Source: an uncultured Veillonellaceae bacterium (GTDB lineage Bacteria; Bacillota; Negativicutes; Veillonellales; Negativicoccaceae). From it: a DNA stretch of 26,001 nt. A model generated the notes under the pieces. That model saw only the letters and a program-made list of their open reading frames with translations, searched no databases and was not told the DNA's origin. A program made the position numbers and the translations under genes. Below, piece after piece: positions 9,048-16,965 of the stretch (its first letter is position 1; the number at the start of each line of letters is the position of its first letter). The stretch covers positions 1 through 26,001 of the forward strand of contig USPU01000008.1 in NCBI GenBank assembly GCA_900556745.1, written 5' to 3'.

Positions 9048-10154
9048 TTATACGTTAAACCGGAAATACGTGACGTCGCCGTCGCGCATGACGTAATCTT
9101 TGCCTTCGAGTCGCAGCACGCCTTCTTCACGCGCTTTGGCCATCGAACCGGCCGCGATCAGATCATCGTAAGAAACGATTTCCGCGCGAATGAAACCGCG
9201 TTCGATATCCGTGTGAATTTTACCCGCGGCCTGCGGCGCTTTCGTGCCTTCGACAATGGTCCAGGCGCGGCATTCGTCACTGCCGGCGGTGAAAAAGTTG
9301 ATTAAGCCGAGCAGCGAGTACGCGGCTTTGATCAAACGATCCAGACCCGCTTCCTCCTCGCCCAAATCCTCCAGGAAAACTTTCGCTTCCTCCGGGCTGA
9401 GCTCGGCGATTTCCGCTTCGATCGCGGCGGAAATCGTGACCCATTGCGCGCCTTCCGACTCCGCCAATTCTTTGACGCGCACGACGTGCGGATTCGCCAG
9501 CGGATCGGAAATTTCGTCTTCGCCGATGTTGGCGACATACAATACCGGTTTGCGCGTGAGCAAATTCAATTCGCGAATCAGCGCTTCTTCTTCCGGTGTC
9601 AGTTCCACCAGACGCGCGGGTTTGCCTTCGCTCAAACACGCTTCGACTTTACGCAACACATCGAGTTCCGCTTTCGCTTCTTTGTTGCCGGATTTCGCGA
9701 CTTTTTCAATCCGCTGACGGCGTTTCGCCACCGCGTCCAAGTCGGCAAGACCCAGCTCCGTCATAATAATTTCAATATCGCGCAGCGGATCAATCGAACC
9801 TTCCACATGCGTGACATTTTCATTTTCAAAGCAGCGCACGACTTGCGCGATCGCGTCCGTTTCACGAATATGCGCGAGAAATTGATTGCCGAGGCCTTCG
9901 CCCTTCGACGCGCCCGCCACCAGACCCGCGATATCGACGAAGCGCATAACGGCGGGAATGCGCCGTTCCGGCTGAAACATTTCCGTCAGCACATCGAGTC
10001 GCGCATCGGGAAGTTCCACGATGCCCACGTTCGGTTCGATCGTGCAGAACGGATAGTTCGCCGCTTCCGCGCCCGCTTTGGTAATCGCGTTAAATAACGT
10101 CGATTTACCGACATTCGGTAAACCGACAATGCCTACCTGTAAATTTGTACTCAT
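9048..10154 (-). CDS. ychF: Redox-regulated ATPase/GTPase YchF (Obg family)
   Basis: YchF (OLA1 in eukaryotes) is a ribosome-associated P-loop NTPase of the Obg family that prefers ATP and is linked to stress responses. The 368-aa length is typical. The P-loop GLPNVGKST is at residues 11-19, followed by DIAGLV as the G3 region. The nonstandard G4 motif NIGE sits where canonical GTPases have NKxD, which is the hallmark of YchF. The C-terminal TGS-type domain includes the APQAAGKIHTDIERGFIRAE stretch. The ATG is preceded by a modest GAGG. The gene starts 19 bp after the aminotransferase-like gene ends, so the two are probably co-transcribed. Confidence 0.96.
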   Translation of the reverse strand: MSTNLQVGIVGLPNVGKSTLFNAITKAGAEAANYPFCTIEPNVGIVELPDARLDVLTEMFQPERRIPAVMRFVDIAGLVAGASKGEGLGNQFLAHIRETDAIAQVVRCFENENVTHVEGSIDPLRDIEIIMTELGLADLDAVAKRRQRIEKVAKSGNKEAKAELDVLRKVEACLSEGKPARLVELTPEEEALIRELNLLTRKPVLYVANIGEDEISDPLANPHVVRVKELAESEGAQWVTISAAIEAEIAELSPEEAKVFLEDLGEEEAGLDRLIKAAYSLLGLINFFTAGSDECRAWTIVEGTKAPQAAGKIHTDIERGFIRAEIVSYDDLIAAGSMAKAREEGVLRLEGKDYVMRDGDVTYFRFNV

Positions 10155-10173
10155 ACCTACCTCACTCTATTCT

Positions 10174-11199
10174 TTATGCCTGCGTTAAGCGCAGTTGCGC
10201 AAAGGTCTCTCCCGCGCCGCCGTACACTTCGCCCGCCACAAGTTCCGTCGCGGAAAAGGCTTCGTGCCGCGGCAGATCCTGCGCCGCTAGCCACAAATAC
10301 GGTAACGTCGGTTCGCCCCAATAGGGAATCCCTCTTGCCGTAAGCTCGTCGCGAACGATTCTCTGGCGCGCGGCGTACGTTTCCAACGTCGCGCTCCATT
10401 CCGTTTGCCCCGCGTCGCTCAACCACGCATGCAGTCCCGCGAGCAACAGCGGCGACACGTCGGGCGCGCCGAGATACTTGCGCACGACATCCGCCGCCGG
10501 ATACGCATGTTGGTCCGAACGATCGGCCGCGAATTCATCCGGCACGACGACCGCCGTTAAACCCGGCAAACCGAGCGCGGCGAAATCATACACGGTCAGC
10601 ACGCATGATGCGGCTCCGTCGATCGCGTAAAACGACTGCGCCTCCCTTAAATACGGCGCAAAACTGGCGTCGGCAATCAGCGTCAGGCCCGACTGCTCGG
10701 CGTAACGCACCCAACGCAACTGATCGCGCGCGGTCAGCGCGACCCCCGTCGCGAGTGACGGCTGCGCGATATACAACAATCCGGGTTCATGCGCCGGTAA
10801 ACCGATGCGCCAATCGATTTCATCAAAACCGCTGATATATTCCACGCCGCGATAGTAACCCGCGTCCCAGTCGCCGGTATGACCTTCCGCCACCTGGCGA
10901 TCAAAAATAGTCAGCTCGTCCGGCTCGGCGACGGCGAAAATATGACCTGCTTCCCAAAGCGTCGCCAATTCCTCTTTACGAATGCCGAAGCGAATCGCGG
11001 CGGGCGTAACGGCTGCGCCGTGATGTTGTAAATACGCGGCAAACGCTTCCTGCAGCGCGATAAGCGAGGGCGCCGGCGCGCCTTGAATCGTTTGCGAGAG
11101 CGCGTCCGTTACCGTTTTTGTTGTCGGCAGTCGCCAAACAGGCGGCCTGTCATAACCGCCTTGCGCGCGTAATCGCCATACCGTTTTCTTTAACTGCAC
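10174..11199 (-). CDS. Aminotransferase class I/II-like protein lacking the PLP lysine
   Basis: The 341-aa product shows the fold-type I aminotransferase pattern, closest by eye to LL-diaminopimelate or related aminotransferases, but it is about 60 residues short. Conserved elements: the PLP-nitrogen Asp (IADAS, D177) and the C-terminal substrate-carboxylate Arg (QLRLTQA, R337). Lost elements: where SFSK with the Schiff-base lysine is expected the protein reads DFAA (205-208), and where NNPTG is expected it reads SLATG (148-152). No lysine occurs between residues 76 and 240. The start is GTG, behind a GGGGTGAG-like site; an in-frame stop just upstream excludes earlier starts. The open, uninterrupted frame argues for a retained function other than transamination. 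The function is unknown. Confidence 0.75.
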   Translation of the reverse strand: MQLKKTVWRLRAQGGYDRPPVWRLPTTKTVTDALSQTIQGAPAPSLIALQEAFAAYLQHHGAAVTPAAIRFGIRKEELATLWEAGHIFAVAEPDELTIFDRQVAEGHTGDWDAGYYRGVEYISGFDEIDWRIGLPAHEPGLLYIAQPSLATGVALTARDQLRWVRYAEQSGLTLIADASFAPYLREAQSFYAIDGAASCVLTVYDFAALGLPGLTAVVVPDEFAADRSDQHAYPAADVVRKYLGAPDVSPLLLAGLHAWLSDAGQTEWSATLETYAARQRIVRDELTARGIPYWGEPTLPYLWLAAQDLPRHEAFSATELVAGEVYGGAGETFAQLRLTQA

Positions 11200-11276
11200 C
11201 CGCTCACCCCGTCATCCCATCCCGTGCCGCAAAGGCACCCGTCAAAATAGTTTCGCACTGTAATGATACTTTATCT

Positions 11277-11282
11277 ATTTTA
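11277..11282 (-). promoter_or_regulatory. Extended -10 promoter candidate for the aminotransferase-like gene and ychF
   Basis: TGGTAAAAT on the minus strand fits an extended -10 (TGn plus TAAAAT). No good -35 is seen. It is in the right orientation, about 75 bp before the GTG start. A short GTGCC/GGCAC hairpin (11224-11238) lies in the leader. Confidence 0.35.
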
Positions 11283-11301
11283 CCATATGCGCTGACCTGT
11301 C

Positions 11302-11324
11302 GTGCGAGCGTCTCGCACATTTTT
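11302..11324 (+). terminator. Terminator-like hairpin upstream of the AEC gene
   Basis: A perfect 7-bp stem (GTGCGAG-CGT-CTCGCAC) is followed on the plus strand by ATTTTTTC. It has all the features of a plus-strand intrinsic terminator, yet no plus-strand gene lies before it. It may insulate the AEC promoter or attenuate a longer leader. Confidence 0.6.
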
Positions 11325-11335
11325 TCATTTTGTGC

Positions 11336-11341
11336 TATTCT
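11336..11341 (+). promoter_or_regulatory. Extended -10 promoter candidate of the AEC gene
   Basis: TGCTATTCT (TGn plus TATTCT) lies 23 bp before the AEC start codon. The predicted transcript start near 11348 sits just before the AAGGGGGG ribosome site at 11351-11358. The -35 position falls in the terminator-like hairpin and is poor. Confidence 0.4.
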
Positions 11342-11364
11342 ATCAATAGCAAGGGGGGCCAGCG

Positions 11365-12336
11365 ATGGAAATTATTCATATTTTAGCGTACAACATGTTG
11401 CCACTGACTGGGATCGTCGCGCTCGGCTATTGGCTGGCCAGCATGTTTCCGATTGATGTCAAATCTTTAACCAAATTAATGTTTTATATCATCTTACCTT
11501 CGTTTGTTTTCCGCAGCATTTTCCTGATGCCTTTCGATACCGGCATGCTGATTTTGTTTGCGGCGGGCGCGTTGCTTTTTCTGCTCCACAGTCTGTTCGC
11601 CACCGGCATTGCCAAGCTGCGAGGCTACGACAGCGGCATGCGGGAGACGTTTCGCGTCAGCACGATGTTCAGCAACTGCGGTAACGTAGGCGTCTCGATG
11701 ATCACGTTGATCTATTCCAATCCGCCTTTTACCAAGGGCCTGGAAGCGCCGTATCATGATGCGGCGATGGCCGCCATCACCGTGCTTTTAATCTTGACGA
11801 ACGCTTCCGTCAACACCATCGGCCTATACTTGGCCGGCAAGGGTCGCATGACGGCGCGCGACGCGACGCTGATGATCTTGCATATGCCGACATTGTACGT
11901 CATTTTCGGCGTCGTGTTTTGTAAATGGCTGGCGCTTCCGGTAGACACCTGGTTCGTTTGGCCGATGGTTTCCATGGTGGCGAAGTCCTTGCCGTTCATC
12001 GCGATGGTGACGCTGGGCATTCAGCTGCACCGCACGACATTGACTTGGTTCAACCCCGATGTGTGGCTCGCGATCTTCACTCGTCTGATCCTCGGTCCGC
12101 TCTTTGCTCTCGCGATTATTTACACGTACGGTCGTTTCGATCCGCTGACCTCGCAGGTATTTTTGATTTTCTCCGCCATATCGAGCGCCGTCAACAGCGT
12201 CATGTTCGCCGTCGACTTCGACAACTATCCCGGCTATGCCACGCAAGTCGTCTTGCTCGGGTTTGTCATGAGTTGTTTCACGCTGACCTCAGTGATTTAT
12301 CTGGCGCGCTTTCTCTTTCCCATACCGACGTGGTAA
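11365..12336 (+). CDS. AEC (auxin efflux carrier) family transporter
   Basis: This 323-aa, highly hydrophobic protein fits the AEC family, whose bacterial members carry dicarboxylates such as malate or other organic anions. About ten membrane segments are visible. The conserved central stretch with polar glycines, FSNCGNVGVSMITLIYS, lies near residues 100-116, and a second repeat begins after the short cytoplasmic loop around residue 160. The ATG follows AAGGGGGG at a 6-nt distance. It is the only plus-strand gene here, so it runs against the presumed direction of replication. It converges on livF and shares a palindromic terminator with it. The substrate is unknown. Confidence 0.88.
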   Translation: MEIIHILAYNMLPLTGIVALGYWLASMFPIDVKSLTKLMFYIILPSFVFRSIFLMPFDTGMLILFAAGALLFLLHSLFATGIAKLRGYDSGMRETFRVSTMFSNCGNVGVSMITLIYSNPPFTKGLEAPYHDAAMAAITVLLILTNASVNTIGLYLAGKGRMTARDATLMILHMPTLYVIFGVVFCKWLALPVDTWFVWPMVSMVAKSLPFIAMVTLGIQLHRTTLTWFNPDVWLAIFTRLILGPLFALAIIYTYGRFDPLTSQVFLIFSAISSAVNSVMFAVDFDNYPGYATQVVLLGFVMSCFTLTSVIYLARFLFPIPTW

Positions 12337-12344
12337 AAAACATC

Positions 12345-12377
12345 AAAAAGACCGTTTCACGTGAAACGGTCTTTTTT
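12345..12377. terminator. Bidirectional terminator shared by AEC gene and livF, with a parS core as stem
   Basis: A perfect palindrome of 32 bp (arms 12345-12360 and 12361-12376) starts with AAAAAGACC and ends with GGTCTTTTTT. Each strand therefore carries a stem followed by a T run, which suits the two convergent genes. The central 14 bp equal the core of parS. Confidence 0.85.
12353..12368. promoter_or_regulatory. parS-like ParB binding site (14/16)
   Basis: CGTTTCACGTGAAACG matches the Firmicute parS consensus TGTTTCACGTGAAACA at 14 of 16 positions. The 14-bp inner palindrome is intact; only the outermost pair differs. It lies inside the AEC/livF terminator, about 8 kb from parB. Confidence 0.7.
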
Positions 12378-12382
12378 CGTGT

Positions 12383-13087
12383 TCAGCCTCCGAGGTACGC
12401 CGCGCGTACGGCTTCGCTCTGCATCAGTTCCTGACCCGGTCCTTCCAACGTAATCTTACCGGTTTCCAGAACGTATGCGTAATCTGCGATCGACATCGCC
12501 ATATGCGCATTTTGCTCGACGAGCAAAATCGTGGTGCCCTGCTCATTGATATGCTGAATGATATCAAAAACTTCTTTGACGAATAACGGCGAAAGCCCCA
12601 TGGACGGTTCGTCCAAAAGCAGCAGCCGCGGCCGGCTCATCAACGCGCGCCCCATCGCGAGCATTTGTTGTTCACCGCCGGAAAGTGTACCCGCCAACTG
12701 TTTTTTACGTTCCGCCAGCCGCGGAAAGCGTTTGAAAACCAGTTCCATGTCGTGGGCGACGCCGTCTTTATCTTTGCGGGTGAAAGCGCCGAGTTCAAGA
12801 TTTTCCAAAACGGTAAGCGGCGCGAAAATGCGGCGCCCTTCCGGCACCTGACTGATCCCGCTGCGGACAATCGACTGCACATTTTTCTTCGTGATACTGT
12901 CGCCTTCGAAAGTGATGTCGCCGACCCTAGGTCGCAGCAGGCCCGAAATCGTCCGAAGCGTCGTGGATTTACCGGCGCCGTTGGCTCCGATGAGAGCGAC
13001 GATCTGTCCTTCCTTCACGGATAGGCTCACGCCTTTCAAGGCATGGATGGCGCCGTAATACACGTGGATATCATTGACTTCGAGCAT
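12383..13087 (-). CDS. livF: Branched-chain amino-acid ABC transporter ATPase LivF
   Basis: LivF is one of the two cytoplasmic ATPases that power the LIV importer. The 234-aa product has Walker A GANGAGKST, the signature LSGGEQQ and Walker B LLLLDEP, followed by the LivF-typical SMGLSP. The frame opens further upstream at 13156, but the ATG at 13087 is preceded by GGAGG and begins 1 bp after the livG stop, giving the usual LivF N-terminus (MLEVNDIHVYYG). It is the last gene of the importer operon and ends just before the shared terminator. Confidence 0.96.
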   Translation of the reverse strand: MLEVNDIHVYYGAIHALKGVSLSVKEGQIVALIGANGAGKSTTLRTISGLLRPRVGDITFEGDSITKKNVQSIVRSGISQVPEGRRIFAPLTVLENLELGAFTRKDKDGVAHDMELVFKRFPRLAERKKQLAGTLSGGEQQMLAMGRALMSRPRLLLLDEPSMGLSPLFVKEVFDIIQHINEQGTTILLVEQNAHMAMSIADYAYVLETGKITLEGPGQELMQSEAVRAAYLGG

Positions 13088-13088
13088 C

Positions 13089-13853
13089 TTATGCCTCCGC
13101 TCCCAAATAAGCCTTGATAACGTCCGGATTGTGGCGAATTTCATCCGGTACGCCATGCGCTAAAATTTTACCGTAGTCCAGTACATAAATCCGTTCGCAA
13201 AGTTGCATGACCAGACCCATATCGTGTTCGATCAAAAGAATCGCCAGGGAAAATTCATCACGCAGGCGCCGAATTAATTGCGTCAGCTCCGCCGTTTCCT
13301 GCGGATTCATCCCCGCCGCGGGCTCATCCAAAAGCAGCAAACGCGGTTTGGTCGCCAACGCGCGCGCGATTTCGAGACGGCGCTGTTCGCCGTACGGTAA
13401 GTTGCACGCCAGTTCGTCGCGTTTGGCGTCAAGATTGAAAAGTTGCAATAATTGTAACGCCCGCGCTTCGATTGCTTCTTCTTCACGACCGTAGCGACCG
13501 ACGCGCAATACGCTTTCCAAAAGCGAATAACGCGCGTGCAGGTTGCAGGCGATTTTGACATTTTCCAGTACGGAAAGATCGCCGAAAAGACGAATGTTTT
13601 GAAATGTTCGTGCGATCCCCGCCGCGGTAATCTGATACGGTTTTTTACCGACCAGCGACTGTCCGTCAAAGCGAATCTCGCCCATGCTCGGACGATACAC
13701 GCCGGTCAAGAGATTAAACGCCGTCGTTTTTCCGGCGCCGTTCGGACCGATCAGGCCGATCAATTCGCCCGCGTCAATATGTATCGTAAAGTCCTGCACG
13801 GCTTTGATACCGCCGAAAATTTTGGCGACACTAGTCGTTTCTAAGAGCGCCAT
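13089..13853 (-). CDS. livG: Branched-chain amino-acid ABC transporter ATPase LivG
   Basis: LivG is the partner ATPase of LivF. The 254-aa product carries Walker A GPNGAGKTT, the LivG-typical ARTFQNIRLF near the Q loop, the signature region LPYGEQRRLEIARAL and Walker B LLLLDEPAAGMNP. A GTG at 13862 also opens the frame, but it lies too close to the ribosome site. AAGGGAGG fits the ATG at 13853 much better. The start overlaps the end of livM by 23 bp, so translation is probably coupled. Confidence 0.96.
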   Translation of the reverse strand: MALLETTSVAKIFGGIKAVQDFTIHIDAGELIGLIGPNGAGKTTAFNLLTGVYRPSMGEIRFDGQSLVGKKPYQITAAGIARTFQNIRLFGDLSVLENVKIACNLHARYSLLESVLRVGRYGREEEAIEARALQLLQLFNLDAKRDELACNLPYGEQRRLEIARALATKPRLLLLDEPAAGMNPQETAELTQLIRRLRDEFSLAILLIEHDMGLVMQLCERIYVLDYGKILAHGVPDEIRHNPDVIKAYLGAEA

Positions 13854-14799
13854 GACGGTCACCTCCCTTGCCCCACTTCGGCAGGAGCGAGGTCAGTTCC
13901 TGGTTGCCGAACAGGCCTCGCGGCCGGAACATCATCAAGAGGATGAGCATCAGCGCGTAAATAATCATGCGGAATTCCGGATAATCCGAAAGCGCCGCCG
14001 TGAGAAATGTCAGCATCACCGCGCCGACCACCGAGCCCGTCATACTGCCGAGACCGCCCAGCACGACCATGGTGAGGTAGTCGTACGATTTCAGGAACGT
14101 AAAACTCGACGGGTGCGCGATGGAAAAGTAATGCGAGAAAAGCCCGCCCGCAAGTCCGGCAAACAGCGCGCCAATCGTAAACGCGAGCACCTTGTAGCGC
14201 GTCGTATGGATCCCCATCGCTTCCGCGGCGATCGCGTTTTCACGCACGGAGATGCAGCCGCGGCCGTAGGTCGAATTAATCATGTTTTTCAGCACATACA
14301 ACGTGACCAACATCATCAGGAACACCCATGAAAAAGTGGTTTCTTTCGGGATTCCCGTCATGCCGGACGCGCCGCCGACCGCTTCGATGTTCAAAATGCA
14401 AACGCGGATAATCTCCCCCATGCCGAGCGTTGCAATCGCCAGGTAGTCCCCGTCCAGCCGCAACGTCGGAATACCGATCAGAAAACCGATCGCCGCGGCG
14501 GCGAGACCGCCCGCTAACAGACTCACGGCAAAGGGCCAGTCATAAAAGACGGTGCCGACGTCGGAGACATACGCGCCCACCGCCATAAAGCCCGCGTGAC
14601 CGAGCGAAAATTGACCGGTGATACCGTTAATCAGGTTCAGACTCGCCGCCATAATAATGTTGATCGCAATCACGACCACCTGCAGCCGCCAGAAATTCGG
14701 CAAAACTTTTTCTTCGACGAGGAAGTAGAAAACGGCGTAAAGGGCGAGCGCCAACACCCACCAAAGGGCGTCGTATTTACGTTTTTTGGCTATCATCAT
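13831..14799 (-). CDS. livM: Branched-chain amino-acid ABC transporter permease LivM
   Basis: LivM forms one half of the membrane channel of the importer. The 322-aa product has about eight to ten hydrophobic segments and the family motif NLINGITGQFSLGHAGFMAVGAY near residues 56-78. The EAA-like loop that contacts the ATPases is visible around GIPTLRLDGDYLAIATLGMGEI. The start codon overlaps the livH stop by one base (TAATG); a second ATG follows immediately and could equally be used. Confidence 0.95.
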   Translation of the reverse strand: MMIAKKRKYDALWWVLALALYAVFYFLVEEKVLPNFWRLQVVVIAINIIMAASLNLINGITGQFSLGHAGFMAVGAYVSDVGTVFYDWPFAVSLLAGGLAAAAIGFLIGIPTLRLDGDYLAIATLGMGEIIRVCILNIEAVGGASGMTGIPKETTFSWVFLMMLVTLYVLKNMINSTYGRGCISVRENAIAAEAMGIHTTRYKVLAFTIGALFAGLAGGLFSHYFSIAHPSSFTFLKSYDYLTMVVLGGLGSMTGSVVGAVMLTFLTAALSDYPEFRMIIYALMLILLMMFRPRGLFGNQELTSLLPKWGKGGDRHGALRND

Positions 14800-15692
14800 T
14801 ACACCTTTTCCCCTTCCACTTTGCCCAGTAAGCCGGTCGGCTTAATCAGCAAAATTAAGATGAGGATCCCGAACGCCGCCGCATCACGGAATGTCGAAGA
14901 AATAAAACCGCTCACGAGCGCTTCCACGACACCGAGGATCAAACCGCCGAACATCGCGCCCGGCACGATGCCGATACCGCCCAAAACGGCGGCGACGAAA
15001 GCTTTCAGACCGGGCATGATGCCCATCAGCGGATCAATCGAGTTGTAGTAGATGCCGACGAGCACGCCCGCCGCGCCGGCGAGACCCGAACCCAACGCGA
15101 ACGTAAACGAAATGACGCGATCGACATGGATGCCCATCAACTGCGCCGCTTCCGTATCAAACGAAACAGCGCGCATGGCTTTGCCCATCGTCGTGTATTG
15201 CACAATGTAGGTCAATAACGCCATCAGCACCAGCGCGGACACCAAGATGACGATTTGCTGCAGACTGACCACGATCGGACCGAGGTTGTATGTCGTATTC
15301 TCAAACACCGGCGGAAACGTCCGCGGTTGCGGTGTCAGGAAAAACATCGTCGTGTATTCGATCAGCAAACTGACGCCGATCGCCGTAATCAACAGAGCGA
15401 TTTTCGGGCTGTTTCGCATCGGCCGATAGGCGATTTTCTCTACGACTACGCCGACAATAGCCATGACCACCATCGCGGTGATCAACGCGGGAAAAAATGA
15501 CATTTGTCCCGCCGTCGTCGCAAAAAAACCGACGTAGGCCCCCAGCATGTAGATATCGCCGTGGGCAAAGTTGATGAGGCGCATGACCCCATACACCATG
15601 GTGTAGCCCAACGCAATCAGCGCGTAAATACTGCCCAGCGAAACACCGTTAATCATCTGCTGGATCACCTGTACCCACCAAGCGGACTCCAT
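14799..15692 (-). CDS. livH: Branched-chain amino-acid ABC transporter permease LivH
   Basis: LivH pairs with LivM to form the transmembrane pore. The 297-aa product shows the family N-terminus, GVSLGSIYALIALGYTMVYG, and the INFAHGDIYMLGAY motif, followed by about eight hydrophobic helices. AAGGAGGGG precedes the ATG. About 70 bp separate it from the upstream binding-protein gene, and that gap holds a strong hairpin. Confidence 0.96.
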   Translation of the reverse strand: MESAWWVQVIQQMINGVSLGSIYALIALGYTMVYGVMRLINFAHGDIYMLGAYVGFFATTAGQMSFFPALITAMVVMAIVGVVVEKIAYRPMRNSPKIALLITAIGVSLLIEYTTMFFLTPQPRTFPPVFENTTYNLGPIVVSLQQIVILVSALVLMALLTYIVQYTTMGKAMRAVSFDTEAAQLMGIHVDRVISFTFALGSGLAGAAGVLVGIYYNSIDPLMGIMPGLKAFVAAVLGGIGIVPGAMFGGLILGVVEALVSGFISSTFRDAAAFGILILILLIKPTGLLGKVEGEKV

Positions 15693-15724
15693 TTCTTCCC
15701 CTCCTTACTGCTGCTACGAGGCAG

Positions 15725-15747
15725 CGCGCGGCGAGGAACGCCGCGCG
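15725..15747 (-). other. Intercistronic GC-rich hairpin between binding-protein gene and livH
   Basis: A perfect 9-bp stem (CGCGCGGCG / CGCCGCGCG) with a 5-nt loop and no following T run. It resembles the structures that protect the 3' end of binding-protein mRNAs and lower permease expression in other importer operons. This role is inferred. Confidence 0.6.
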
Positions 15748-15760
15748 TTACACTTCTTGC

Positions 15761-16933
15761 TTACGGTTCTACCTTCGCCAGGAACTTCAGAGCGCCGTCT
15801 TTGTAGGTCATAATATACGCGCCTTTGATCGTGTCATGGCGTTCGTCAATGCGCATCTTACCGGAGACGCCTTCAAAGTTTTCCGTTTTGGCCATCGCAT
15901 CTTTAATTTTTTCCGGTTCTACCGAATTCGCGCGAGTAATCGCATCCGCGATCATGTACATCGCATCGTAAGCGAGCGCCGCGTACGCATCCGGTTTCAC
16001 ACCGTAGGCCTTTTCATAGGCCGCCACAAAATCCATCGCCTTTTTATTGTTTTCATCGACGGCATAGTGGTTACTGAAATACGTATTGTTCAAGTTTTGC
16101 GCGCCGGCGATTTCCGCCAACTTCGCGCTGTCCCAACCGTCCGAGCCCAAAATCGGTTTCGTGTAACCCATTTCACGCGCCTGTTTGATGATCAGGCCGA
16201 CTTCCTGGTAATATGCCGGTACAAAAATCGCATCCGGATCGCTGGCAATAATTTTCGTCAGCGTCGCTTTGAAATCGGTATCTTTCTGCAGGAAACCTTC
16301 GGTACCGGTAACCGTGCCGCCGGCGGCCGTGAACGCTTCCTCGAAGAATTTAGCTAATCCCTTGGAGTAATCGCTTGAGTTATCGACAAGAATCGCTACC
16401 TTTTGCGCGTTCATCTGTTGTAACGCAAAGCTCGTCATAACTTTGCCCTGGAACGAGTCAACAAAGGTGGAACGGAACATGAAATCGCGCACTTTATTCG
16501 CTTTATCATCCCAGGTCACGCGCGGGTTCGAACCCGTCGGGCTGATCCCGAGAACTTTGGCGGAGGAATTGATCGCGGACGCCGCAATCGCGTTCGAGCT
16601 GGTATCCGGAGCAATCGTGGCAATCGCGCCGTCATCGATCAGTTTTTGCATCTGTGTCGTGGCTTCGGCCGCTTCCGAGCGGTTGTCACCGACTTGCAGG
16701 CTGACCTGCTTACCCATGAGGCCGCCCTTTTTGTTGATTTCATCCACCGCCAGTTTAATCGCGTTCGCGGAGCTTTGACCGAAGGAAGCCTGGTTACCGG
16801 TCATTTCCAAGTTCGCGCCGATCTTAATCGTATCGGCCGCCGCTTTTTTGTCATCGCCGCCGCAACCGGCAATCAGTCCGATCGTCGCCATTGCCATGAC
16901 CGCCGTCGCTACTTTCTTTTGCCATTGTTTCAT
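15761..16933 (-). CDS. livK: Branched-chain amino-acid ABC transporter substrate-binding lipoprotein (second copy)
   Basis: This extracytoplasmic receptor captures leucine, isoleucine, valine or a related amino acid and delivers it to LivHM. The 390-aa precursor has a lipoprotein signal: positive MKQWQKK, a hydrophobic core, then the lipobox IAGC with Cys24 as the lipid-attachment site. The mature protein begins with the Peripla_BP_6 pattern TIKIGANLEMTGNQASFGQSS. AAGGGGG precedes the ATG. It is clearly paralogous to the gene immediately upstream: both contain runs such as NLEMTG, NNTY and QEVG. The exact ligand cannot be told from the sequence. Confidence 0.93.
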   Translation of the reverse strand: MKQWQKKVATAVMAMATIGLIAGCGGDDKKAAADTIKIGANLEMTGNQASFGQSSANAIKLAVDEINKKGGLMGKQVSLQVGDNRSEAAEATTQMQKLIDDGAIATIAPDTSSNAIAASAINSSAKVLGISPTGSNPRVTWDDKANKVRDFMFRSTFVDSFQGKVMTSFALQQMNAQKVAILVDNSSDYSKGLAKFFEEAFTAAGGTVTGTEGFLQKDTDFKATLTKIIASDPDAIFVPAYYQEVGLIIKQAREMGYTKPILGSDGWDSAKLAEIAGAQNLNNTYFSNHYAVDENNKKAMDFVAAYEKAYGVKPDAYAALAYDAMYMIADAITRANSVEPEKIKDAMAKTENFEGVSGKMRIDERHDTIKGAYIMTYKDGALKFLAKVEP

Positions 16934-16965
16934 GTTCTTACCCCCTTGTTTTCCTACTTTTATAA

